From: Mycobacterium saskatchewanense
GTDB taxonomy: Bacteria; Actinomycetota; Actinomycetes; Mycobacteriales; Mycobacteriaceae
Direction of reading: 5' to 3'
NCBI RefSeq assembly: GCF_010729105.1
Contig: NZ_AP022573.1
Location: 5,518,001 to 5,582,000 of the forward strand
DNA: 64,000 nucleotides
The notes below the pieces were generated by a model that worked only from the letters and a program-made list of their open reading frames with translations, was not told the DNA's origin and did not search any database. The position numbers and the translations under genes were made by a program. Position 1 is the stretch's first letter. Every line of letters begins with the position of its first letter. Below, one piece after another: positions 46,142 through 53,924 of this stretch.

Positions 46142-47116
46142 ATGACGACGAGTTCGACCGACGCCGTTCCCAACCCGCACGCCACCGCCGAGCAGGTGGA
46201 GGCGGCCCGGCACGACAGCAAGCTGGCCCAGGTGCTCTACCACGACTGGGAGGCCGAGTCTTACGACGACAAATGGTCGATCTCCTACGATCAGCGCTGC
46301 ATCGACTACGCCCGGGGCCGGTTCGACGCCATCGTTCCCGACGAGGTTCAGCGCCAACTGCCCTATGACAGGGCTCTCGAATTAGGTTGTGGCACGGGCT
46401 TTTTCCTGCTCAACCTGATCCAGTCCGGGGTTGCGCGGCGCGGGTCGGTCACCGACCTGTCGCCGGGCATGGTCAAGGTCGCCACCCGCAACGGGCAATC
46501 GCTGGGCCTGGACATCGACGGAAGGGTCGCCGACGCCGAGGGCATCCCGTACGACGACAACACCTTCGACCTCGTGGTCGGGCACGCCGTGCTGCACCAC
46601 ATCCCCGACGTGGAGCTGTCGCTGCGCGAGGTGATGCGGGTGCTGCGCCCCGGTGGCCGCTTCGTCTTCGCCGGGGAGCCGACCAGCGCCGGCGACGTCT
46701 ACGCCCGCGAGCTGTCGACGCTGACCTGGAAAGTCGCCACCAACGTCACCCGGCTCCCCGGCCTGGGCGGCTGGCGGCGGCCGCAGGCCGAGCTGGACGA
46801 ATCCTCCCGGGCCGCGGCCCTGGAGGCGATCGTCGACCTGCACACCTTCACCCCCGGGGACCTCGAACGCATGGCCACCAACGCGGGTGCCGCCGAGGTG
46901 CGGACCGTCAGCGAAGAGTTCACCGCCGCGATGTTCGGCTGGCCGGTCCGCACCTTCGAGGCGTCGGTGCCGCCCGGGCGCCTCGGCTGGGGCTGGGCGA
47001 GGTTCGCGTTCAGCGGCTGGAAGGCGCTGAGCTGGGCCGACGCGAACGTCTGGCGCCGCGTGGTGCCGAAGGGCTGGTTCTACAACGTCATGGTCACCGG
47101 GGTCAAACCCTCCTGA
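46142..47116 (+). CDS. Class I SAM-dependent methyltransferase
   Basis: 324 residues. SAM site ALELGCGTGFFLLNLIQSG (motif I), later GRVADAEGIPYDDNTFDLVVGHAVLHHIPDVELSLREVMRVLRPGGRFVFAGEP, the ubiE/MT11 pattern. The first part (SKLAQVLYHDWEAESYDDKWSISYD) is typical of the mycobacterial Rv3038c group. The substrate may be a lipid or quinone. Sequence does not say. The final TGA overlaps a CTG that may start the next gene. Confidence 0.87.
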   Translation: MTTSSTDAVPNPHATAEQVEAARHDSKLAQVLYHDWEAESYDDKWSISYDQRCIDYARGRFDAIVPDEVQRQLPYDRALELGCGTGFFLLNLIQSGVARRGSVTDLSPGMVKVATRNGQSLGLDIDGRVADAEGIPYDDNTFDLVVGHAVLHHIPDVELSLREVMRVLRPGGRFVFAGEPTSAGDVYARELSTLTWKVATNVTRLPGLGGWRRPQAELDESSRAAALEAIVDLHTFTPGDLERMATNAGAAEVRTVSEEFTAAMFGWPVRTFEASVPPGRLGWGWARFAFSGWKALSWADANVWRRVVPKGWFYNVMVTGVKPS

Positions 47117-48306
47117 GTGCCGGGTTAGCCTTCACCGCGGACGACGTCGCCTACCTGCGGTCGCAACCCGGTGCCGCGGCGCTGCGGGAGGTCGCCGAGC
47201 TGGCGCTGACCGGCGCCACCCGGATCGCCGACGTCGCGGCGGTGCGTGCGCGGTTCGGCGACCGCGCGGCCGTTCTGGTGGAAACCACCCTGCTGCGCCG
47301 GCGCGCCGCCGACAAGCTCGACGGACTCGGCGACGTATCGGACTGGCTGTTCACCGACGAGGCGCTGCAGCAGGCCACTGCGGGTCCGGTGGCCGTGCAT
47401 CGGGCCCGGCGACTCGCCGGCGCGGCAACGGTGGTGCACGATGCGACGTGCTCGATCGGCACCGAGCTGGCCGCGTTGCACCGCGCGGAGATCGGCGCGG
47501 TCGGAAGCGACATCGATCCGGTGCGGCTGGCGATGGCGCGCAACAACCTGGGGGAGACGGCCCACCTCTGCCGGGCTGACGCCCTGCATCCGGTGACCCG
47601 CGACGCGGTCCTGCTGGTCGACCCGGCGCGGCGGCAGGACGGCCGCCGGCGCTTCGGCATCGACGACTACCGGCCCGGCCTGGGCTCGTTGATGGACGCC
47701 TGCCGCGGCCGCGACTTCGTCGTAAAGTGCGCTCCGGGCATCGATTTCGACGATGTGCGGCGCCTGGGGTTCGACGGCGAGATCGAGGTGACCTCCTACC
47801 GCGGGTCGGTCCGGGAGGCGTGCCTGTGGTCACCGGGGCTGGCGTCGCCGGGTGTGCGCCGACGGGCCACCGTGCTGGATCGCGGCGAGCAGGTCACCGA
47901 CGCGGAGCCTTCCGACTGCCCGGTGCTGCCCGCCGGCCGATGGATCGTCGACCCCGACGGCGCGGTGGTGCGCGCGGGGCTGGTGCGGCACTACGCCGCC
48001 CGGCACGGGCTGTGGCAACTCGATCCCGACATCGCCTACCTGTCCGGGGATGCGCTGCCGCCGGGAGTCCGGGGCTTCGAAGTGCTCGAGCGGCTGGCGT
48101 TCGACGAGCGGCGCCTGCGTCAGACGCTGTCGGCACTCGATTGCGGGGCACTGGAGATCCTGGTCCGGGGCGTGCAGGTCGATCCCGACGCGCTGCGGCG
48201 CCGGCTGCGCCCGCGCGGCGACGCGGGCCTGTCGGTGGTCATCACCCGCATCGGCACCGGCCCCGGGGCCCATGCGGCGGCGTTCGTCTGCCGTCCGTCC
48301 CGGTAG
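47113..48306 (+). CDS. SAM-methyltransferase-like protein with THUMP-like C-terminus
   Basis: 397 residues from a putative CTG start that overlaps the previous stop (CTGA). There is no ATG, GTG or TTG between that stop and the conserved region FTADDVAYLRSQPG. The SAM fold is degenerate: VVHDATCSIGTELAALHRAEIGAVGSDIDPVRLAMARNNL, then LLVDPARR. The C-terminal LSVVITRIGTGPGAHAAAFVC is the THUMP-like domain of this family, which points to RNA binding. It corresponds to Rv3037c. If CTG is not used, translation must begin at a later GTG and lose conserved residues. Confidence 0.8.
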   Translation: MSAGLAFTADDVAYLRSQPGAAALREVAELALTGATRIADVAAVRARFGDRAAVLVETTLLRRRAADKLDGLGDVSDWLFTDEALQQATAGPVAVHRARRLAGAATVVHDATCSIGTELAALHRAEIGAVGSDIDPVRLAMARNNLGETAHLCRADALHPVTRDAVLLVDPARRQDGRRRFGIDDYRPGLGSLMDACRGRDFVVKCAPGIDFDDVRRLGFDGEIEVTSYRGSVREACLWSPGLASPGVRRRATVLDRGEQVTDAEPSDCPVLPAGRWIVDPDGAVVRAGLVRHYAARHGLWQLDPDIAYLSGDALPPGVRGFEVLERLAFDERRLRQTLSALDCGALEILVRGVQVDPDALRRRLRPRGDAGLSVVITRIGTGPGAHAAAFVCRPSR

Positions 48307-48378
48307 CGCCGGGTACGCTGGCTGCCGGCACTCACCCGGTCGCCCAACCCCTTTAATGTTTGCGAGGACAGTTCGACC

Positions 48379-49071
48379 ATGCGTTATCTGCTAGCGGCCG
48401 CGGTGCTCGCGCCCGCGGTCCTGTTGGGCTGGCCGGCGGCAGCGCCGTCGTCGGCGGCCCCGCCACCCTGCGTCGGCCTGGGCGGCACGGTCGACGCCGG
48501 ACAACTGTGCCACATCCAGGACACCGGCCCCACTTACACGCTCAGCATGACGTTTCCGGCCGACTATCCCGACGAACAGGCCCTGACCGACTACATCACC
48601 CAGAACCGCGACGGGTTCGTCAGCGTCGCCCGCAGTTCCGGCAGCCGCGACCAGCCGTATCAGATGGAGGCCACCACGGAGCAGCACGGCTCCGGGCAGC
48701 CGCCGCATAACACGCGCAGCGTCGTGCTCAAGTTCTTCCAGGACCTCGGAGCGCACCCCTCGACTTGGTACAAAGCGTTCAACTACAACCTCGGCACCAA
48801 GCAGCCCATCACCTTCGACACGCTGTTCCCGCCCAACACCACGCCGATGGACAGCCTCTTCCCGGCCGTTCAGCGCGATCTCGCGCGCCAGAATCCCCTG
48901 GGGGCAGCGATCTTGCCCTCGACCGGGCGCGACCCTTCGCACTACCAGAACTTCGCCATCACCGATGACCAGCTGATCTTCTACTTCGCCCCGGGGGAGA
49001 TGCTGCCGGCGTTCGCCGGGCCCGTCCAGGCGTCCGTGCCCCGCAATGCGATCCCGCCGCTGGCCGTTTAA
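48379..49071 (+). CDS. Secreted RsiV/DUF3298-domain protein (TB22.2-like)
   Basis: 230 residues. Signal peptide at 1-27 (LLAAAVLAPAVLLGWPAAAPSSAA), then a mature domain with LSMTFPADYPDEQALTDYITQNRDGFVSVA and the DUF3298-type LGTKQPITFDTLF, ITDDQLIFYFAPGEMLPAFAGP. It is exported and matches the M. tuberculosis antigen TB22.2 (Rv3036c). Homologous domains bind lysozyme or similar ligands in RsiV. Esterase activity has been reported for the mycobacterial protein, but I see no clear Ser-nucleophile motif. Confidence 0.87.
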   Translation: MRYLLAAAVLAPAVLLGWPAAAPSSAAPPPCVGLGGTVDAGQLCHIQDTGPTYTLSMTFPADYPDEQALTDYITQNRDGFVSVARSSGSRDQPYQMEATTEQHGSGQPPHNTRSVVLKFFQDLGAHPSTWYKAFNYNLGTKQPITFDTLFPPNTTPMDSLFPAVQRDLARQNPLGAAILPSTGRDPSHYQNFAITDDQLIFYFAPGEMLPAFAGPVQASVPRNAIPPLAV

Positions 49072-49110
49072 CGGGCGTTCGGGGGCTCCTCGCACCCCCA
49101 CCCTCGGCGG

Positions 49111-49485
49111 CTAGACCGGCCCGGCCAGTGTCTCCATCGCGGCGGCGCCGATCGCCAGCGCCACCTGCGCGGCACCCCCGGCGAGAGGCACGAAGAACGC
49201 GGTGCGCTGGCGGGCGAGGCGGCGCACGGCGACGATCAGGGTGACGACGAAGACGACGGCGCCCCCGCCAACTCCCAGCAGCATGGCGCGATCGATCCAG
49301 GCCGGATCGCCGCACTTCCGGTAGCCGCAGGGGTCGGTGGCCATGACGAGCATGCCGAGCACACCGACCGTCACCGTGACGAGGAACGCGTGCGCGGCGA
49401 GCAGCACGATGGTGACCACGCGGTCCGCCGCCTGGCCTTGTTGGCCGGTCTTGTTGTGGGCGGCCTCGGGGTCATCAGCGGGCAC
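49111..49485 (-). CDS. Small membrane protein with three TM segments
   Basis: 124 residues from GTG 49485. Hydrophilic start (VPADDPEAAHNKTGQQGQA), then three hydrophobic segments (about 22-45, 63-85, 95-120). CGYRKCGDPAW between the first two places two Cys in an exposed loop. No family recognised. It follows the PQQ-propeller gene with 20 bases between and is probably co-transcribed with it. Confidence 0.7.
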   Translation of the reverse strand: MPADDPEAAHNKTGQQGQAADRVVTIVLLAAHAFLVTVTVGVLGMLVMATDPCGYRKCGDPAWIDRAMLLGVGGGAVVFVVTLIVAVRRLARQRTAFFVPLAGGAAQVALAIGAAAMETLAGPV

Positions 49486-49505
49486 TGAACGAGTATGGCC
49501 GCCGC

Positions 49506-50810
49506 TCAGGCCGGCGCGAAACCGTAGACCTGCCCATCGCTGCTCGCGGCCACCACACGGCGGTCGGCGCCGATGGACACCCCGACGGGGTAGCCCGTGG
49601 CGGCGGGCAGGGGGTAGCTGTTCAGCGTATGACCGTTGCCGGGGTCGAAGGCCAGCAGCGACATGCCCGGCGAGCCGTTCGCGGCCGGACCGCTGACCAC
49701 GGCGTAGCCGACACCGCCGCCGGCCAGGCTCGACGACGACAGGGGGACGGCGTCGTCGCGCCGCCACACCTGGTCGGCGTGGTCGCCCGCGTCCTTGAAC
49801 GCCGCCAGCCGGGTGTCGGGGCCGCCGCCCGACACGATCAGCCCCTGCGGGGTGACTGCGGGCGGCGTCTGCGCCAGGAAGCCGAGCGGCACGGACCACT
49901 TCACCTTCCCGTCGGCGGCGTGCAGCGCCCACAGCCGCTGGTCGCGCCCGTTGACGTACACGGTGGACCCGTCGGCGGACAACACCGGGCTGGCGATGAC
50001 GCCGGAGGTCACCGCATCGCTGGTCCAGTCGCGCACCAGCAGCGGGGTCTGGCCAGGGTGGTACTTGAGCCCGATCAGGCTCGCGGCCGGGGCGCCGGGC
50101 TGCCACACGCCGATCACCGCCGTCCCGCTGGCGGCCGAGAAGGCGGGCGCGGCCGCGACCGGGCAGCCTTGGCGGGCGGGCGCACAATCGGCCAGGCCGC
50201 GGGTGGCGTCGGTGGGATCCACCCCGTCCACCAGGTCCAGCGGACTCCCGACGACCTCTCCGCGGTGCGCGTCGAAGACCAGCACCTGGCCCAGGTGGGT
50301 GCTGACCAGCAATTGGCCGTTCCCCAGGAATCGCGGGGTGGTGGGCATCCCGATCACGGGCTGCCGCCACCGGGTCCACTGCGTGACCGGGAAGGACTGG
50401 AAGGCGCCCGGCTGGCCGACGTAGAGGTTGTCGAACCCGTCGAACAGCGGGCCGGCGAAGCCGCCGCCCTGGAACAGCCGCACACACCAGCGCTGCCGGC
50501 CGTTGTGGTCGTTCTCCCACTCCATCAGCGAGCATCCGGAGGGGGTCTGGGCGTTCAGGGCGAGGTAACCGCGCGCGCTGAGCGCCGGCCCCGCGGCCAG
50601 GCTGCCTTTGACGGACCGCGTCCACTGCAGGGAAAGCTTGGTGGCCCCGCCGATGGGGGAGTAGCTGCTGTTGGCGGCGTCGCCGTACTGCGCGGGCCAT
50701 GCTTGGGCGGGCGATGCTTCGACCCACGAATCGGTGTTACCGCACCCCGCGAGCCCGGCCACGAGGGCCGCCGCCAGGACCACCGATGACGAACACCGAA
50801 GCCCACGCAT
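49506..50810 (-). CDS. PQQ-type beta-propeller lipoprotein
   Basis: 434 residues with lipobox LAGC (about residue 18-21), so exported and anchored. The mature chain has repeated propeller blades: GYLALNAQTPSG, GNGQLLVSTHLGQVLVFDAHRG, DGSTVYVNGRDQRLWALHAADGKVKW and DRRVVAASSDGQVYGFAPA. Cofactor ligands cannot be judged. It resembles Rv3035. ATG 50810 gives a typical short lipoprotein signal. GTG 50825 is possible. Perhaps a scaffold like BamB. No enzyme motif seen. Confidence 0.83.
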   Translation of the reverse strand: MRGLRCSSSVVLAAALVAGLAGCGNTDSWVEASPAQAWPAQYGDAANSSYSPIGGATKLSLQWTRSVKGSLAAGPALSARGYLALNAQTPSGCSLMEWENDHNGRQRWCVRLFQGGGFAGPLFDGFDNLYVGQPGAFQSFPVTQWTRWRQPVIGMPTTPRFLGNGQLLVSTHLGQVLVFDAHRGEVVGSPLDLVDGVDPTDATRGLADCAPARQGCPVAAAPAFSAASGTAVIGVWQPGAPAASLIGLKYHPGQTPLLVRDWTSDAVTSGVIASPVLSADGSTVYVNGRDQRLWALHAADGKVKWSVPLGFLAQTPPAVTPQGLIVSGGGPDTRLAAFKDAGDHADQVWRRDDAVPLSSSSLAGGGVGYAVVSGPAANGSPGMSLLAFDPGNGHTLNSYPLPAATGYPVGVSIGADRRVVAASSDGQVYGFAPA

Positions 50811-50854
50811 GAGTCGGGCAAGCACCTCGGTTTCCCAAATCCTTCCTTTGCCGC

Positions 50855-50911
50855 CGAACGTCGAGTTATTGGGCCATTTACGCAAGAAAACCCGCAACGA
50901 CTCGACGTTCG
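50855..50911. repeat. 57-bp inverted repeat in a divergent spacer
   Basis: Perfect 12-bp arms CGAACGTCGAGT / ACTCGACGTTCG with a 33-base loop, extended inside by TTG/CAA. It lies between the PQQ-propeller and transferase genes. Overall layout is the same as the element after nrdE (25483-25546). It could be an operator pair or a dispersed palindromic repeat. Confidence 0.65.
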
Positions 50912-50984
50912 ACGAAGGTTTGCGAGTACAGGTGAGGGTAACCCGTCGCGATCGCGTGACTTCTCATCGTTAGGCTTTCCGGCC

Positions 50985-51722
50985 ATGACGAGCATGTGGG
51001 GGGCCCCGGTCCATCGCCGCTGGCGTGGATCCAACCTGCGGGACCCACGACAAGCCAAGTTCCTCACGCTGGCCTCGCTGAAATGGGTGCTGCGCAACCG
51101 CGCGTACACGCCGTGGTACCTGGTGCGCTATTGGCGGCTGCTGAAGTTCAAGCTGGCCAACCCGCACATCATCACCCGCGGCATGGTTTTCCTTGGCAAG
51201 GACGTCGAGATCCACGCGACGCCTGAGCTGGCGCAGCTCGAGATCGGCCGCTGGGTGCACATCGGGGACAAGAACACCATCCGGGCGCACGAGGGCTCGC
51301 TGCGCTTCGGCGACAAGGTGGTGCTGGGCCGCGACAATGTGATCAACGCCTACCTCGACATCGAGCTGGGTGACTCGGTGCTGATGGCCGACTGGTGCTA
51401 TGTCTGCGACTTCGACCACCGCATGGACGACATCACCATGCCGATCAAGGACCAGGGCATCGTCAAATCCCCGGTGCGGATCGGCCCCGACACCTGGGTG
51501 GGCGTGAAGGTGACCGTGCTGCGCGGCACGTCCGTCGGGCGCGGCTGCGTGCTTGGCTCGCACGCGGTGGTGCGCGGCGAAATCCCGGACTATTCGATCG
51601 CCGTCGGCGCGCCGGCCAAGGTGGTCAAGAACCGGCAGTTGTCGTGGGAGAGCTCCGCCGCGCAGCGCGCCGAGCTGGCCGCCGCCCTCGCCGATATCGA
51701 ACGCAAGAAGGCGGCCCGCTAG
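50985..51722 (+). CDS. Left-handed beta-helix (hexapeptide) acyltransferase
   Basis: 245 residues. Hexapeptide repeats run through about residues 70-215 (IHATPELAQLEIGRWVHIGDKNTIRAHEGSLRFGDKVVLGRDNVINAY, then VRIGPDTWVGVKVTVLRGTSVGRGCVLGSHAVV), ending in the usual YSIAVGAPAKVVKNR. CoA-dependent O-acetyltransferase of the LacA/maltose-transacetylase type, trimeric and cytosolic. It corresponds to Rv3034c. The acceptor is unknown. It ends 8 bases before the 55-bp tandem array. Confidence 0.87.
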   Translation: MTSMWGAPVHRRWRGSNLRDPRQAKFLTLASLKWVLRNRAYTPWYLVRYWRLLKFKLANPHIITRGMVFLGKDVEIHATPELAQLEIGRWVHIGDKNTIRAHEGSLRFGDKVVLGRDNVINAYLDIELGDSVLMADWCYVCDFDHRMDDITMPIKDQGIVKSPVRIGPDTWVGVKVTVLRGTSVGRGCVLGSHAVVRGEIPDYSIAVGAPAKVVKNRQLSWESSAAQRAELAAALADIERKKAAR

Positions 51723-51730
51723 AGAGATCG

Positions 51731-51950
51731 CGGTGACCCGCTTCGCCCGGCTGCGCCGCGCTCGCGGTCACCGCTGGATCGATGGCGGTGACCCGCTTCG
51801 CCCGGCTGCGCCGCGCTCGCGGTCACCGCTGGATCGATGGCGGTGACCCGCTTCGCCCGGCTGCGCCGCGCTCGCGGTCACCGCTGGATCGATGGCGGTG
51901 ACCCGCTTCGCCCGGCTGCGCCGCGCTCGCGGTCATCGCTGGATCGATGG
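51731..51950 (+). repeat. Four 55-bp tandem repeats (VNTR-like, hairpin units)
   Basis: Units begin at 51731, 51786, 51841 and 51896. The first three are identical and the fourth has one C-to-T change. Each unit carries GGTGACC...GGTCACC arms around CCCGCTTCGCCCGGCTGCGCC and a spacer TGGATCGATGG, so each can fold into a long hairpin. 55 is not a multiple of three, so the ORFs crossing it are artefacts. The remaining 51951-52102 shows nothing recognisable. The array follows the transferase gene and could stop transcription or vary between strains. Confidence 0.9.
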
Positions 51951-52102
51951 CGGTGGCATTCGCGCCGTATTGTGACGCTGCCGCCGGTGAGTCGACGCCG
52001 TAGCGTCGCGCCCTCGACACCCGGTTGTCGGGCACGTCACCGCGTCCAGCTCCTTGCCGACCTGCTGTTGCAGCTTGGTGCAACGGGGGGCCGCGCCGTC
52101 GC

Positions 52103-53431
52103 TCAGATGCTCTGATATCGGCGCAGGGCCTCGCCGCGCTCGGCGCTGTGGTCGACCATCGGCGCCGGATAGCCTTGCGGCCGTTCGCCTTTAAGCAGAT
52201 GAACATCCTCGACCGAGCGCAATTCGGGGACCCAGCGGCGGATGTAGTCGCCCGACGGATCGAACTTCTCGCCCTGCTTGGTCGGGTTGAAGACCCGAAA
52301 ATAGGGCGCGGCGTCGGTGCCGCAACCCGCGCACCACTGCCAGCCGTGCTGATTGTTGGCCATGTCGCCGTCGACGAGCTGCTCCAGGAACCACTGGGCG
52401 CCCCATTGCCATGGCAGGTGAAGGTCCTTGACCAGGAACGACGCCACGGTCATCCGCACCCGGTTGTGCATGAAGCCGGTCTCCCGGAGCTGGCGCATCC
52501 CCGCGTCGACGAACGGAAATCCGGTCTGACCGGCTTTCCAGCGCTCGAAGCGGCGCTTCGCGTCGTCGCCGGTATCGGTCTGGATGGCGTCGAAGTCCGC
52601 GTTCCAATTGCGCCAGACGCTGCCCGGCCAGTGATGCAGCACGTCGGCGTAGAAGTCGCGAAACGCCAACTCCCGCAGATAATTTGGCTCGCCACCGCGT
52701 CGCGGGTCCAGGTCGGCGACCAGGGTCCGGGGATGGATCGTGCCGAACTTCAGGTGCGCCGACATGCGGCTCGTTCCCTGGCGGTCGGGCCGGTTGCGAT
52801 CCTGCGCATAACGCTCGAGGCCGTCGTGGACGAACGCCTCCCACAACACGCGCGCAGCGTGCTCCCCGGCGGCGAGATCCAGTGCGGCGCCGGGATCCGG
52901 AATGTCGCACTGCTCGATGTCGAGCCGGTCGGGCTCGAGCCAGCCTGCCGACTCGGCGCCCGATTTGACCGGTGCCCGCCAGCCGGTCGCACGCCACTCG
53001 CGAAAGAACGGGGTGAAGACCTTGTAGGGGGAGCCGTCCTTCTTGGTCACGCGGCCCGGGGAAACCAGGTAGGGCGATCCCGTGGCCGTCAACGGCACCG
53101 AGCCCAGCGCCGCGCTCACCCGTTCGTCGCGGCGCTTTCCGAACGGCGCGAAGTCCTGCGAGACATGCACGGCGGACGCATCAATCTCCTTGGCAATGCG
53201 GGGAATCAGCTCTTCGGGCCGACCGCGGGCCACGAGCAGCCGACCGTCCAGGTTCTCGCAGAGTTGCCGCAGTGAATCGCCCAGGAATTGCAGCCGGCGG
53301 GGGCCCGCCGACGCCTCCAGCCGCGGGTCGAGGACGAAGCACGCGAGCACATCGCCGTCGCGGACCGCGGCCGCGAGGGCCGGATGGTCGAGCAACCGCA
53401 GGTCCCGGCGAAACCACAACAACGACGACAT
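52103..53431 (-). CDS. phr: Deoxyribodipyrimidine photolyase
   Basis: 442 residues. N-terminal antenna domain (LLWFRRDLRLLDHPALAAAVRDGDVLACFVLDP), then the FAD domain with TSRMSAHLKFGTIHPRTL, the Trp-rich WKAGQTGFPFVDAGMRQLRETGFMHNRVRMTVASFLVKDL and the terminal ANNQHGWQWCAGCGTDAAPYFRVFNP. It splits UV-induced cyclobutane pyrimidine dimers using blue light. M. tuberculosis has no photolyase, so this marks an environmental species. It is the last gene of mmpL-tspO-phr, 13 bases after tspO. Confidence 0.93.
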   Translation of the reverse strand: MSSLLWFRRDLRLLDHPALAAAVRDGDVLACFVLDPRLEASAGPRRLQFLGDSLRQLCENLDGRLLVARGRPEELIPRIAKEIDASAVHVSQDFAPFGKRRDERVSAALGSVPLTATGSPYLVSPGRVTKKDGSPYKVFTPFFREWRATGWRAPVKSGAESAGWLEPDRLDIEQCDIPDPGAALDLAAGEHAARVLWEAFVHDGLERYAQDRNRPDRQGTSRMSAHLKFGTIHPRTLVADLDPRRGGEPNYLRELAFRDFYADVLHHWPGSVWRNWNADFDAIQTDTGDDAKRRFERWKAGQTGFPFVDAGMRQLRETGFMHNRVRMTVASFLVKDLHLPWQWGAQWFLEQLVDGDMANNQHGWQWCAGCGTDAAPYFRVFNPTKQGEKFDPSGDYIRRWVPELRSVEDVHLLKGERPQGYPAPMVDHSAERGEALRRYQSI

Positions 53432-53444
53432 CTTCGAGGATTCC

Positions 53445-53924
53445 TCAGCGGTTGAGCCACCACACGTGGCTGGCCAGGACGGTCGCGAAACCGGTCCACA
53501 ACGCATACGGCGACAGCGCCAGCCCCGCGCGCGGGTCCGCCTCGGCCGTGCGGCGCACGAGGTCGGCGCTGCTGGCCGTCAGCACAGCGGCGCCCACCGC
53601 GGACGCTCCGAGCTTGTGGTAGCGAAAAAAGAGCCAGCTCCATCCGCCGTTGAGGATCAGGTTCACGCCCAGGGCCGCGATGTAGTGGCGGGCCTTATCG
53701 TGCTGACCCGTGGCGCGGAACCGGTCGATGGCCACGGCGGACGTCGTCGCGATGTCGGTGTAGAGCGTCGTCCATGCCACCGGGAATGCGACATTGGGAG
53801 GCTGGTACCGCGGCTTGCGCAGCCGCGCGTACCACAGCGGCACCTGTTTCGCGCTGGCCGTGCTTCCGGCGCCGGCGGCCGCGGCGACGGCAATCGATGT
53901 CCCGGCGAGTGTTGATTTGTTCAT
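53445..53924 (-). CDS. tspO: TspO/MBR family membrane protein
   Basis: 159 residues, five membrane segments. Conserved WYARLRKPRYQPPNVAFPVAWTTLYTDIATTSA (the PxW...PPxWxF-type block) and LNGGWSWLFFRYHKLG. TspO proteins bind porphyrins and carotenoids or sterols and modulate photo-oxidative stress responses. In Rhodobacter TspO controls photopigment genes. Its ATG overlaps the mmpL stop (ATGA). The link with photolyase and carotenoid genes supports a light-stress role (inference). Confidence 0.88.
   Translation of the reverse strand: MNKSTLAGTSIAVAAAAGAGSTASAKQVPLWYARLRKPRYQPPNVAFPVAWTTLYTDIATTSAVAIDRFRATGQHDKARHYIAALGVNLILNGGWSWLFFRYHKLGASAVGAAVLTASSADLVRRTAEADPRAGLALSPYALWTGFATVLASHVWWLNR

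Noticed and set aside
51731..51950. CRISPR array
   Set aside because: Units are head-to-tail 55-mers with no unique spacers and no cas genes nearby, so it is a tandem repeat.
51837..52115. Short ORFs running through the 55-bp array
   Set aside because: The repeat length is not a multiple of three, and the frame is open only because the units lack stops.
52025..53275. 416-codon plus-strand frame opposite phr
   Set aside because: Antisense to the clear photolyase and without recognisable motifs.
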